NCBI RefSeq assembly: GCF_030052815.1
Contig: NC_079505.1
Coordinates: 26,924,843-26,988,842 of the forward strand
DNA from: Hevea brasiliensis
Lineage: Eukaryota; Streptophyta; Magnoliopsida; Malpighiales; Euphorbiaceae
Length of the DNA stretch: 64,000 nt
Reading direction: 5' to 3'
The notes beneath the pieces were generated by a model that made no database searches, was not told the DNA's origin, and saw only the letters and a program-made list of their open reading frames with translations. The first letter of the stretch is position 1; each line of letters starts with the position of its first letter. Positions 33,875 to 46,141 of the stretch are shown one piece after another. Made by a program: the position numbers and the translations under genes.

Positions 33875-35384
33875 TAACTTGTAACACCCCCGTTTGCATA
33901 GCCTGGTAGATTTCACTGTTCCGGTGACCGATGTCGGTCCGGACAATTAAGGGGATTAGAACCACACTTAAGACAACTAGATAAGCCATAAACACAAATA
34001 ATTAGTAATGTTCAATTAGTTAAGTATAAATAAGAAAAACAGAATGTAATAGTTAAACGAGCCGAGAGTCACAAAGAATGGGTGACCTTCTGGAATGATC
34101 AAAGTCATTTTAAACTCAAATTTCGAACCGTAAAAAGTGACGCTGCGGTCCTTAGGACCCTTATAAACACAGTGAAAAAGAGAAAATCATGAAAAATAAC
34201 TGTTAAGCCAGTCAAATAATTAGGTCAGGAAGCAGGAAGAAATATGGAATTAATTGCAAACCGGGATGAACCGGCGAGGGGCAATTTGGTCAATTGACCC
34301 CGAGAGCTGACTCCTGACCTAACTGTCAAATAAAATCAGAGAAAAGAAAATTTCGAAATCGAGAATTAAATTAAAGAACTAATAGAAAAATAAATAGAAA
34401 AATAAAAAGAAAAAGAAAAGAAAATAAAAAGTTAATTACATCACCTTATGACATCAAAATGATGTCAAAATTAATTATTTTAATTCCCACAATTATTGAC
34501 CCATTCAAATACATAAAACAAGACATAAAATACATAAAAACAAAAATATCAACCTTCTCCTACCTCAAAGAAAATGGCAGCCATAGTCTTTCCCAAACCC
34601 CACCATTGATCCTCCATGAAAGCTTGAATACAAGCTTTTAAACACCCATTTGACCCTACCTTACCCCAAATTCTCCCATAAAAACTTGATTTAATCACTT
34701 GAAAAGAAGATTGGTCATCAAATAAAGGAGAAAAGAAGAAAGAAAATTGGAGAAAAGGGGAGTTAGAAGTTGCTACACAAAGGTTAGTGATTTAAGTTGC
34801 AAATGAGTTTATTACTTGTGTTTATAACTTAGTTAACTTAGAAAAATGCTTAAAATGAAATAAAACTTTGTTGAGGAAACATGAATAATTTTCAGCCAGC
34901 ATGTATATGGGAGTATATTTTCATGGTTTGATGGATTTAATTGGGTATATAAACCTTAGTTAGTTGAATAACTATGTTTAGAGGTATGGAATCAAGTAAA
35001 TGCATAAGGTTAGTGAATTAGGGTTTGGACATTAGGGTTTAGAGACCAAAAATGTGAAAAACTTGTAAATGGTTTCTTTGACCTAATGTGAAGTGAAAAA
35101 TGGTCATTTGTGACCAAATGAGGTGTGTTAGAAATGTTGGAATTAAAAGCCAATTCGGATTGGATAAGGTCATGTCTTTGGCGAGATGACCAAAACCTCC
35201 TTTGAGGGACCAAAAATGAAATTTTACAAGTCCAATGGATATGGGACCAATTTGGAATGAAAATAGGCACTAAATGACACAATTTTCATTTAGGAAGCCT
35301 GCCCAAAAAGTGACTAAAACCTAGTGAACAAAGTGACCAAAGTTGAGAAATCGCAGGCTGCCACTGCACAAATTGTCATTTCGT

Positions 35385-35910
35385 CATAACTCGAGCTAGG
35401 CAAGTCAAAATGACCTGAAATTTTACCAGTGGTTAGATGAAATATAGACCTAAAACTTTCATGAAGAACACCAACCCAAATTATGCCATTAACCTAATCA
35501 AATTACTGAGCAAATTTGGTGACCTGAATCTGCAGACTGTAGATTTGCCATTTGAATAGTAAAGTTTCAATGGCTATAACTCTCTCTAGAAAACTCCGAT
35601 TTAGGCGATTCTTGAACCGATGGAAACCTAAGGCATGGTAGAACATTTAATATGAAGAAAGTTAGACCAAATTATGGACCCAACTTGATCAAATTACTGA
35701 ATGAAGTTGGATCAACAAATCTGCAGAACCAAATTCTGCAGCATGAATAGTAAATGTAATTTGCTTATAACTTGAGCTACAAAACTCCAATTGGGGTGAT
35801 TCAAAAAGGAGAATAAACTTAAGACAATAAGGAACATTTTCTATGAAGAAATGTTTTCCAAATTCTAACAGTAAACTGACCAATGAAACAGTACAATCAG
35901 GGACACCAAA
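35385..35910 (+). repeat. Degenerate tandem modules of about 190 bp inside the LTR
   Basis: An ATAACT..(GAGCTA)..AAACTCC.ATT..G.GATTC phrase begins at 35,386, 35,576 and 35,767. Each is followed about 90 bp later by a TATGAAGAA-type phrase, then CCAAATTATG, then ATCAAATTACTGA, CTGCAG and GAATAGTAA. The 3' LTR copy starts at 43,917, 44,104 and 44,295. Confidence 0.8.
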
Positions 35911-36812
35911 ACTGAAAATTTGGCAATTTTGCCTAAAAGACCTATGTTTTGAGAAAATGACCAAAACCAACAAGTTTGGTGACCAAAATGTGGTATGTGG
36001 GTAAAGTTAGAATTCCCATACCTATTAAGCCTTAGAAAGTCAATAATTTGACTTGAATAGTGCAGTGAATAGTAACCCGAAACACAAAATTTCAAGAACG
36101 TCAAATTTAGCACATTAGAGCTAGGTAAAAGTGAAGTTAAATTTATTTTTGGATTTATGCTAAGTTATGATACTGAAACACTGTGAAATTGTGTGTTTCA
36201 GTGGAAAGGAATACCGGGACAGAACCCAAGGAGTCGAGTCAACGCCAACAGGCGACTCGTTTGAGGTTTGTGCACAACGTATACTTTTTGTAATCATCTT
36301 TTGCATACTGTTTTGAATAATGTGAAATATCGGATTATGGCATTCTTATGATATTTTGATTTAAATTTTTGAAAGTTATTATGTATATTGAAATAACAAC
36401 GTTTAGCAAATTGTTAAGATAAGTTTTGAAACCACAGTGTCATGACCATATATTTGAACACCTCACTAGCAGGACTAGTGGGGGTAATTAGTTTCGAATT
36501 TTGATTCCTTCTCTGGAGAAGTGTTGAGGTGTGCCAGTAGAAGAGGATGTGAATGGATATCCATATATTTGAGCTAGCTAGCCTTGTGATGTGATTTCTC
36601 TTTAGCCTCTGGCAATTGAGATTCTATTTGTTTCGAATGGCATGATCTAACTGTGGGTTTTATGAAATGTGTTTTGATACTTTAAAATGAACTTGGTTTG
36701 CATTTAAAATCTCACAATGCATGATTTGTACTTAATTCTCATGTTCAGCCAAATTTTTGAATAAATGTGATTTAAGTTTTGCATAAAGATTATTTTAGTA
36801 TGTTGTGCACCA

Positions 36813-36830
36813 CTGAGTCCCAGTACTCAG
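36813..36830 (+). other. LTR hairpin, Tekay version
   Basis: CTGAGT-CCCAGT-ACTCAG: a 6-bp stem of the same total length (18 nt) and in the same CACCACT..AGCG context as CTAAGCA..TGCTTAG in the solo LTRs. Two pairs have changed on both sides (A-T to G-C and C-G to T-A). Confidence 0.75.
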
Positions 36831-37546
36831 CGATAACTTCCATTGCTGTCGCAGATACAGAGACTAGAGGAGCAGCAGACTAAGCTGCTGAGGTGTGAGG
36901 AGCTATCAGCTTAAAGTCATCGGTTATAATTTATACCCTAATTGTAAATACCTCTTTTGATGTATGTATTGCATATAAAAGTATGGACATGTAAATGGGT
37001 CTAGAGCAGTTTGTATAAAATTTGTATAAAGTTGTAATATATATTGTAGTTTGAAATTCTCTTAATGTAAATTTTGTAATGATGTGTTTTGTTTCTAATG
37101 AAATACGAATGGAACTATTTTATTTAATTTGAATGAAATGGATTGCTAGTATTTTGATGATCATTGGATAGTGGATTTGAAATTTGAAAGTTGATAAATG
37201 TGTTGAGAAATTGATTGAGATTGAGTATGAAATTGAAGCAGTTGTTGAGAAAAATTTTTAGAAGTGTTTTTTCCAGGTATTTGAAGAACTGGTTTCTCAA
37301 AATACAGACAGAACTCTGTCAAAATTTTTATAAAATTTGCGAAAAACTAAAATGGACCAAAAATTTTAACTAAATGTTTAAATACTTATTAGAAAATGCT
37401 CACCACTTATAAAAAATAAGAAAATTGTTTTAAAATCCCTCGTAGGGTACTTAATGAGTTATCGGTAGGTGAAGTTCGATAGTTCATTACGTATTCTACA
37501 GGATTATGTTATGCCTTACAAAGGGATAAGGTGTGACATGTTTTAG

Positions 37547-37558
37547 TGGTATCAGAGC
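37547..37558 (+). other. Primer-binding site, tRNA-Met type
   Basis: TGGTATCAGAGC, complementary to initiator tRNA-Met, eight bases after the 5' LTR. Confidence 0.93.
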
Positions 37559-37726
37559 AAATTTTTGATGTATGTTTTAACTTGTGAATTTGTATTTTTC
37601 TTTGTTAAGTACAACTGCTCAATGTCCATAATTGTTACATACAGTGCATTACATTATGAATATGAACTAATGGAGGGAAATCTCTATGTGTTACTTGTTC
37701 AGGAGATACCCTAACTTCAGACTGAA

Positions 37727-38810
37727 ATGGAAGAAGGGGATCGCTCAGTTGAGCAGTCTGTTGAAGCTGAGGCACAAGAGGAAGCCCTAGCTTTACCGAA
37801 TGTCAGTGGGTCAAGAGCACCACTTCAAATGCATGATTTCTGCCACAGTTCGCATACAGATGGTCGCGATATTTCAACAAATGGCTGGGGGTATGCCTGC
37901 TCAAGCTCCACCCCAAACACCTGTGGCACAACCACTACCTCCAGCTAGACAATATGATAAATTACTGAAGTATGGGGCTGCAGAATTTAAGGGTACAGTG
38001 GACCCTTTAGAGGCAGAGCAATGGCTTGAAAGAATGGACAGAGTATTTAAGAAGCTGCACTGCCAAGATGAGCTGAAGTTTGAGTATTATGTGTCGTTCT
38101 TGCAGGATGCGTATGATTGGTGGAAGACCATCCCCACGGCTTGGTGAACCACGATCTTGACACAGGATGACTTCATCAAAGAATTCAGACAGAAATACAT
38201 CCCAGATGCATATGTTGATCAGAAACTACAAGAATTTTTAAGTTTGAAATAAGGGAACCGATCGGTGGCAGAGTATGAGAGGAGTTCTCCGCTTAAGTCA
38301 TTATCTTTGGGAGTCTCCTTACTACTAGCAAGGCAAGATGCAAGAGATTTGAGACGGGTTTGAAGCCCAGCATAAGGATGCAAGTTGTAGGATTTCGACA
38401 CAGCAACTTCTCAGAGCTTATGTCTCAAGCACTTGAACTGGAGAGAATTGAATCAGAAGCAACCCCAGTGAAAGAAAAATCAGAAAAAGTGAAATCGAGA
38501 AAAAGACAAGGGGAAAAATCGGTTGAGCGAGTTACGGTGCTACCTGGAAAGCGAAAGAAGTTTAGTGGACCCAGGGTCAAGGTGGAAAGATTTGGTAGAG
38601 GCAGATTTTCTGAGCAGAGACCCCTAGGTGCAGTGTGATGAAGCGAGGGTTCACATTACGCCCGCCCGTGAGACTTGTGTCAAGATTCATGAGTGGGAGT
38701 TTTATTGTGCCACTGGAGCCTGCTTTAACTTTTGAGGCAATGGTCATTTAGCAAGAGACTGCACTAGTGCTCCGTCTTCAAGATTTGGTCCAGCTCCTAC
38801 TGCATCGAGG
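37727..38810 (+). pseudogene. Tekay-type gag, degenerate
   Basis: Capsid homology is clear in the frame from 37,800: YGAAEFKGTVDPLEAEQWLE, RMDRVFKKLHC and KFEYYVSFLQDAYDWW. A TGA at 38,145 and a TAA near 38,250 interrupt it. The end of capsid appears at 38,360 (HSNFSELMSQALELERIESE) followed by a basic Lys/Arg-rich stretch. Remains of a CCHC knuckle lie at about 38,700-38,765 (CFNF, a stop, GNGHLARDC), with the second Cys replaced by Phe. Intact gag would package the RNA. Confidence 0.88.
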
Positions 38811-38945
38811 ATCTATTCGAGTCCCTGCTCCCGAGAGGTTCCACGATCGGTTAGCGAGAGGAAGAAGCGGTAGAGGCTTTGCTTGAGCGATCGAGCCTGA
38901 TTGGTCGATCGAGGATAAGGAAGTGCTTCAACCAGAATCTACACA

Positions 38946-40966
38946 ATGAGACAGCGAGAAGAGGCTGAGACTTCTGATGTGGTAGCTAGTACATTCTCTA
39001 TCTCTGATCAAGAGGTATTTGTATTGTTTGATCCGGATTCAACCCATTCATATGTTAGTGCTAGCATAGTTAGTTCACTTGTTGTTCCATGTGTGCAAAT
39101 GGGTTATGAAGTGCTAGTAACTAGTCCGTTAGGACAAGAGATCCGAGTCAACAGAATTTATAGAGACTTTCCTTTGATGATCCAAGGACATGTTTTCCTG
39201 TCAGACTTGATTGAAATTCCCTTCAGAGAGTATGATATCATCTTAGGCATGGATTGGTTAGCCAGGCATCACGCCATGATCGACTGTAGACTGAAGACAG
39301 TCACTTTTGGTCTCCCTTTATACGGTGATGTGGTAATACACGGGGAGAGGTATTTACTGCCATCAAACATCATTTCGGCTGCACTAGCCAGAAGAATGAT
39401 CAGAAAGGGGTGTGAAGCATACTTGGCACATGTGATAGACACCCAAGTGGGGAGTCCAGCACTAAGGGACATCCCTACTGTATGTGATTTTCTGGATGTA
39501 TTTCCTGATGAATTACCAGGATTACCTCCAGAAAGAGAGGTGCAGTTTGAGATTAATGTTATGCCTGGCGTGGACCCAATCTCTATAATGCCATATAGAA
39601 TGGCACCTGCAGAATTGAAAGAGTTGAAAGTGCAGTTGCAAGAATTACTTGACAAGGGCTTTATCCGCCCTAGTGTGTCACCTTGGGGAGCACCAGTGTT
39701 GTTTGTTAAGAAGAAGGATGGCACTCTCTGCTTGTGTATTGATTATCGGCAGTTGAATAAGGTGACAATAAAGAATAGATATCCATTGCCCCGCATTGAT
39801 GACTTGTTTGATCAGTTGAGGGGTGCAGCTGTGTTCTCCAAAATTGACCTGAGATCAGGTTATTATCAGTTGAAAGTACAAGAGCAGAGTATTCCTAAAA
39901 CTGCCTTCAAAACCCGCTATGGCCATTATGAATTCCTAGTCATGCCATTCGGGTTAACTAATGCTCCAGCTGCTTTTATGGATCTGATGAACACTATCTT
40001 CAGACCATACCTCGACCAGTTTGTTGTGGTATTCATAGATGATATATTGGTCTATTCGAGGAATGCAGAAGAGCATGATAGACATCTGCGGATTGTACTG
40101 CAGACTTTGAGAGAAAGCGACTATATGCCAAATTGTCGAAGTATGAATTTTGGCTGAAGGAGATATCCTTTTTAGGGCATGTAGTATCAGAAGAGGGCAT
40201 TAAGGTAGATCCAAGTAAGATTGAAGCTGTCCTTAATTGGAGGCCACCCAGAAATGTCACAGAGATTCGCAGTTTTCTGGGTTTAGCTGGATACTACCGT
40301 AGATTTGTGAAGGGATTCTCTATGTTGGCATCTCCATTGACCAAGCTACTTAAAAAAGATGTGAAATTTTAGTGGATGCATAAATGCCAACAGAGTTTTG
40401 ATGAATTGAAGAAATGTTTGACTAAAGCTCCAGTCCTGACTTTACCTACACCGGGTAAAGAATACACCGTTTATAGTGATGCTTCTCACAATGCGTTAGG
40501 CTGTGTATTGATGCAAGATCGAAATGTCATTGCCTATGCATCACGCCAGCTAAAACCGCATGAGAGGAACTATCCAACACATAATTTGGAGCTTGCAGCT
40601 ATAGTGTTTGCTCTTAAGATCTGGAGACATTATTTGTATGGGGAAAAGTGTTACATCTACACGGATCATAAGAGTTTGAAGTATTTGGGCACCCAGAAAG
40701 AGCTGAATTTGAGACAGAGGAGATGGTTAGAGTTGATAAAAGACTATGATTGTCTGATAGACTATCAGCCAGGGAAAGCTAATGTTGTGGCTGACGCCTT
40801 AAGTCGCAAGACTATGGCAAGTCTACGGGTTACTCCTTTGTCTATGGTACATGAGTTGAGATCATTGCATTCCAGCTTAGAGATTAATGATGATGGGCAG
40901 ACAGCAGTTGCATGGCATGTCCCATGGTTGATTGATCAGATTAGAATGGCTACTCAGAATGATTAG
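38946..40966 (+). pseudogene. Tekay-type protease, reverse transcriptase and RNase H
   Basis: The 403-codon frame at 38,946-40,157 holds the protease ([17 protein letters not shown], where Asp replaces the usual active-site Gly, and [19 protein letters not shown]) and most of RT ([82 protein letters not shown]). A frameshift near 40,110-40,140 moves to the frame with the RT thumb ([20 protein letters not shown]). A TAG at 40,370 precedes RNase H ([60 protein letters not shown]). A TAG at 40,964 ends the segment. Catalytic Asp pairs of RT and RNase H are still present. Confidence 0.94.
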
Positions 40967-40978
40967 AAATATCAGAAG

Positions 40979-42326
40979 TTGATGGAAGAAGTCCGAAAGG
41001 GCAAGAAACCAGAATTCTCAATCAGAGATGATGGTCTATTGCTACACCAGGGCAGAATGTGTGTTCCTAATGATGTTAATTTGAGGCAGATCATTTTGAA
41101 GGAAGCACATGAGTCTCCTTTTGCCATGCACCCTGGTGGCACAAAAATGTATAGGGGGCTAAAGGAGCATTACTGGTGGATGGGTATGAAAAGAGATGTG
41201 GCAGAGTTTATTTCTAAATGCCTAACTTGTCAGCAAGTAAAGGCAGAGCATCAAGTACCCGCTGGGTTGTTACATCCACTACCAATACCAGAATGGAAAT
41301 GGGAAAGAATAACGATGGATTTTGTAATGGGACTTCCGAGGACACAGAAGAGTCATGATGCAGTTTAGGTCATTATTGACAGACTAACCAAGTCTGCTCA
41401 TTTTTTGCCAGTTCGGATGGACTACAGTTTAGAAAGATTGGCCAAGTTGTACATTGATGAGATTGTGAGACTGCATGGAGTGCCAGTATCCATCGTATCG
41501 AGCAGATCCTAGGTTCACTTCTAGATTAGGGTAGTCTTCAAAGAGCCCTAGGAACTAGATTGAACTTCAAGATCGCATTCCACCCAGACGCATGATGGCG
41601 ACCGAGAGGGTAATTCAGATCTTGGAGGACATGCTACGGGCTTGTGTGATTGAATTTGAAGGCAGTTGGGATACACACTTGCCTTTGATTGAGTTTGCTT
41701 ACAACAACAGCTACCAATCAAGCATTGGGATGCCTCCATATGAAGCTTTGTATGGCAGAAAATGTAGAACCCCGTTGTGTTGGCATGACGTGGGTGAAAG
41801 AAAGATGATTGGACCCGAAATTGTTCAGCAAACTGAGGAGAAAATCAAGGTGATCCGAGATCGACTTAAGACTGCATCAGACCGTCAGAAGTTCTACATT
41901 GATATGAAGAGAAGGGATATTGAGTATGCAGTGGATGAGAAAGTTTTCCTCAAGGTTTCTCCTTAGAAGAGAATTATGAGATTCAGCAGAAAGGGGAAAC
42001 TGAGTCCTCGTTTCATTGGGCCATATGAGGTTCTGGAAAGAGTGAGTCCTTTGGCATATCGTTTGGCACTACCTCCAGAGTTGGAGAAAATATATAATGT
42101 CTTCCATATGTCTATGTTGAGGAGGTATCGATCAGACCCATCTCATGTACTACCAGTAGAGGAAATTGAAGTGAATCCAGACCTCACATATCAAGAAGAA
42201 CCCATAGAGACTCTGGCTTATGAGGTGAAGCAGCTACGGAACAAGCAAATACCGTTGGTAAAAGTGCTGTGGAATCATCATTCGGGCCAGGAGGCTACTT
42301 GGGAACGAGAAGAGGACATGAGATAG
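40979..42326 (+). pseudogene. Tekay-type integrase with C-terminal chromodomain
   Basis: The HHCC finger is readable (HESPFAMHPGGTKMYRGLKE, then KCLTCQQVK), followed by the catalytic core start WKWERITMDFVMGLP. A TAG at 41,366 breaks the core, and the segment with the second catalytic Asp (about 41,495-41,590) is scrambled by stops and a shift. The frame resumes at 41,592 with TERVIQILEDMLRACVIEF, which carries the catalytic Glu region, and FAYNNSYQSSIGMPPYEALY. After a TAG at 41,964 come the GPY/F-like region (FIGPYEVLERVSPLAYRLAL) and a chromodomain-like end (VKVLWNHHSGQEATWEREED). In intact relatives the chromodomain steers insertion toward heterochromatin. Confidence 0.92.
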
Positions 42327-42380
42327 CACCCACAGCTATTCAGAGATTAGTACCAGGTAAAATTTCGAGACGAAATTTAT

Positions 42381-42397
42381 TTTGAGGGGGGGAGAAT
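42381..42397 (+). other. Polypurine tract of the Tekay-type element
   Basis: TTTGAGGGGGGGAGAAT directly before the 3' LTR start; primer for plus-strand synthesis. Confidence 0.9.
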
Positions 42398-45300
42398 TGT
42401 AACACCCTCGTTTGCATAGCCTAGTAGATTTCACTATTCCGGTGACCGGTGTCGGTCCAGACAATTAAGGGGATTAGAACCACACTTAAGACAACTAGAT
42501 AATCCATAAACACAAATAATTAGTAATGTTCAATTAGTTAAGTATAAATAAGAAAAACAGAACAGAAGAAGTTAAACGAGCCGAGAGTCACAGCGATGGG
42601 TGACCTTCTCGGGAATGACTGCGAAGTCGTTTTAAACTCAAATTTCGAACCGTAAAAAGTGACGCTGCGGTCCTTAGGACCCTTATAAACACAGTGGAAA
42701 AGAGAAAATCATGAAAAATAACTGTTAAGCCAGTCAAATAATTAGGTCAGGAAGCAGGAAGAAATATGGAATTAATTGCAAACCGGGATGAACCGGCGAG
42801 GGGCAATTTGGTCAATTGACCTCGAGTGACTCGACCTAGCATCAAATAAAATCGTGAAAGAAAATTTCAGAATCGAGAATTAAATTAAAGAACTAATAGA
42901 AAAATAAATAGAAAAAAAAAAGAAAAAGAAAAGAAAAGAAAAAGTTAATTACATCACCTTATGACATCAAAATGATGTCAAAATTAATTATTTTAATTCC
43001 CACAATTGTTGACCCATTCAAATACATAAAACAAGACATAAAATACATAAAAACAAAAATATCAACCTTCTCCTACCTCAAAGAAAACGGCAGCCATAGT
43101 CTTTCCCAAACCCCACCATTGATCCTCCATGAAAGCATGAATACAAGCTTTTAAACACCCATTTGACCCTACCTTACCCCAAATTCTCCCATAAAAACTT
43201 GATTTAATCACTTAAAAAGAAGATTGGTCATCAAAGAAAGGAGAAAAGAAGAAAGAAAATTGGAGAAAATGGGAGTTAGAAGTTGCTACACAAAGGTTAG
43301 TGATTTAAGTTGCAAATGAGTTTATTACTTGTGTTTATAACTTAGTTAACTTAGAAAAATGCTTAAAATGAAATAAAAATTTGTTGAGGGAACATGAATA
43401 ATTTTCAGCCAGCATGTATATGGGAGTATATTTTCATGGTTTGATGGATTTAATTGGGTATATAAACCTTAGTTAGTTGAATGAATATGTTTAGAGGTAT
43501 GGAATCAAGTAAATGCATGAGGTTAGTGAATTAGGGTTTGGACATTAGGGTTTAGAGACCAAAAATGTGAAAAACTTGTAAATGGTGTCTTTGACCTAAT
43601 GTGAAGTGAAAAATGGTTATTTGTGACCAAATGAGGTGTGTTAGAAATGTTGGAATTAAAAGCCAATTCGGATTGGATAAGGTCATGTCTTTGTGACATG
43701 ACCAAAACCTCCTTTGAGGGACCAAAAATAAAATTTTACAAGTCCAATGAATATGGGACCAATTGGGGATGAAAATAGGCACTAAATGACACAATTTTCA
43801 TCTAGGAAGCCTGCCCAAAAAGTGACTAAAACCTAGTGAACAAAGTGACCGAAGTTGAGAAATCGCAGTTGCCATCAGATAAACTGACCAAATGAACAGT
43901 GTTTGTTCATTTGGTCATAACTCGAGCTAGGCAGGTCAAAATGACCTGAAATTTTACCAGTGGTTAGATGAAATATAGACCTAAAACTTTCATGAAGAAC
44001 ACCAACCAAATTATGCCATTAACCTAATCAAATTATTGAGCAAAGTTGGTGACACGAATCTAGATCGCAGATTTGCCATTTGAACAGTAAAGTTTCAATG
44101 GCTATAACTCTCTCTAGAAAACTCCGATTTAGGCGATTCTTGAACTGATGGAAACCTAAGGCATAGTAGAACATTTCATATGAAGAAAGTTAGACCAAAT
44201 TATGGACTTAACTTGATCAAATTACTAAATGAAGTTGGATCAACAAATCTGCAGAACCAAATTCTGCAGCATGAACAGTAAATGTAATTTGCTTATAACT
44301 TGAGCTACAAAACTCCAATTGGGGTGATTCAAAAAGGAGAATAAACTTAAGACAATAATGAACATTTTCTATGAAGAAAATTTTGCAAAATTCTAACAGT
44401 AAATTGACCAATGAAAAAGTAGAATTAGGGACACCAAAACTGAAAATTTGGCAATTTTGCCTAAAAGACCTAAGTTTTGAGAAAATGACCAAAACCAACA
44501 AGTTTGGTGACCAAAATGTGGTATGTGGGTGAAGTTGGAATTCCCATACCTATTAAGCCTTAGAAAGTCAATAATTTGACTTGAATAGTGCAGTGAATAG
44601 TAACCCGAAATACAAAATTTCAAGAACGTCGAATTTAGCACGTTAAAGCTAGGTAAAAGTGAAGTTAAATTTATTTTTGGATTTATGCTAAGTTATAGTA
44701 CTGAAACACTGTGAAATTGTGTGTTTTAGTGGAAAGGAATACCGGGACAAAACCCGAGGAGTCGAGTCAAGGCCAACAGGCGACTCGTTTGAGGTTTGTG
44801 CACAACGTATACTTTTTGTAATCATCTTTTGCATACTATTTTGAATAATGTGAAATATTGGATTATGGCATTCTTATGATGTTTTGATTTAAATTGTTGA
44901 AAGTTATTATGTATATTGAAATGACAATGTTTAGCAAATTGTTAAGATAAGTTTTGAAACTACAGTGTCATGACTATATATTTAAATACCTCACTAGCAT
45001 GACTAGTGGGGGTAATTAGTTTCGAATTTTGATTCCTTCTCTGGAGAAGTGTTGAGGTGTGCCAGTAGAAGAGGATGTGAATGGATATCCATATATTTGA
45101 GCTAGCTAGCCTTGTGATGTGATTTCTCTTTAGCCTCTGGCTATTGAGATTCTATTTGTTTCGAATGGCATGATCTAACTGTGGGTTTTATGAAATGTGT
45201 TTTGATACTTTGAAATGAACTTGGTTTGCATTTAAAATCTCACAATGCATGATTTGTACTTAATTCTCATGTTCAGCCAAATTTTTGAATAAATGTGATT

Positions 45301-46065
45301 TAAGTTTTGCATAAAGATTATTTTAGTATGTTGTGCACCACTGAGTCCTAGTACTCAGCGATAACTTCTATTCTTTGTGCAGATACAGAGACTAGAGGAA
45401 GCGTGAGAAATTTCTTGAGGTGTGAGGAGCTATCAGCTTAAAGTCATCGGGTATAATTTATACCCTAATTATAAATACTTCTTTTGATGTATGTATTGCA
45501 TATAAAAGTATGGACATGCAAATGGGTCTAGAGCAGTTTGTATAAAATTTATATAAAGTTGTAATATATATTGTAGTTTGAAATTCTCTTAATGTAAATT
45601 TTGTAATGATGTGTTTTGTTTCTAATGAAATACGAATGGAACTATTTTATTTAATTTGAATGAAATGGATTGCTAGTATTTTGATGATCATTGGATAGTG
45701 GATTTGAAATTTGAAAGTTGATAAATGTGTTGAGAAATTGATTGAGATTGAGTATGAAATTGAAGCAGTTGTTGAGAAAAATTTTTAGAAGTGCTTTTTA
45801 CAGGTATTTGAAGAACTAGTTTCTCGAAATACAGACAGAACTCTGTCAAAATTTTTATAAAATTTGCGAAAAACTAAAATGGACCAAAAATTTTAACTAA
45901 ATGTTTAAATACTTATTAGAAAATGCTCACCACTTATCAAAAATAAGAAAATTGTTTTAAAATCCCTCGTAGGGTACTTAATGGGTTATCGGTAGGTGAA
46001 GTTCGGTAGTTCATTAGGTATTCTACGGGATCATGTTATGCCTTACAGAGGGGTAAGGTGTGACA
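42398..46065 (+). repeat. 3' LTR of the Tekay-type element
   Basis: Collinear with the 5' LTR over its full length. Notable differences are a changed GGTGACCTTCT segment near 42,600-42,635 and an extra block around the TGTTCATTTGGTCATAACTC phrase near 43,880-43,920. It ends GGGTAAGGTGTGACA, then the TAACT duplication. The hairpin is at 45,341-45,358 (loop CCTAGT). Confidence 0.95.
45341..45358 (+). other. LTR hairpin, Tekay version (3' LTR copy)
   Basis: CTGAGT-CCTAGT-ACTCAG, same stem as in the 5' LTR with one loop change. Confidence 0.75.
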
Positions 46066-46141
46066 TAACTAATCTTAACCTAATATCTAACAAAAAAAAA
46101 AAAACATGTTTTTAGTTAATATAATAATGTGCAATTATTGA

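Larger units (their letters stand above)
33880..37538 (+). repeat. 5' LTR of the Tekay-type element
   Basis: Runs from TGTAACACCCCCGTTTGCAT to GGATAAGGTGTGACA. Near its start a TGTTCCGGTGAC..GTCCGGACA box is shared with the other LTRs. It holds three degenerate modules of about 190 bp (35,385-35,910) and the hairpin at 36,813. The minus-strand frames at 35,010-36,113 occur in the 3' LTR too but show no domain. Confidence 0.95.
33880..46065 (+). mobile_element. Complete Tekay-type chromovirus (Ty3/gypsy), 12.2 kb, TSD TAACT
   Basis: Two LTRs of 3,659 and 3,668 bp (TGTAACACCC...GGTGTGACA) flank a 4.86-kb interior with tRNA-Met primer-binding site, gag, protease, RT, RNase H, integrase, a C-terminal chromodomain-like segment and a polypurine tract. 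Exact duplications of TAACT flank it (33,875-33,879; 46,066-46,070). The long LTRs and the chromodomain after integrase point to the Tekay/Del clade. All frames are broken by several stops and shifts, so it cannot move by itself. The LTRs differ by scattered substitutions and small indels, so the insertion is not recent. Confidence 0.95.

Noticed and set aside
35010..36113. Minus-strand frames of 82-94 codons, repeated at 43,523-44,641, as a conserved LTR protein
   Set aside because: They occur in both LTRs because the LTRs are copies of each other. They run across the degenerate modules and have no domain or coding bias I can see.
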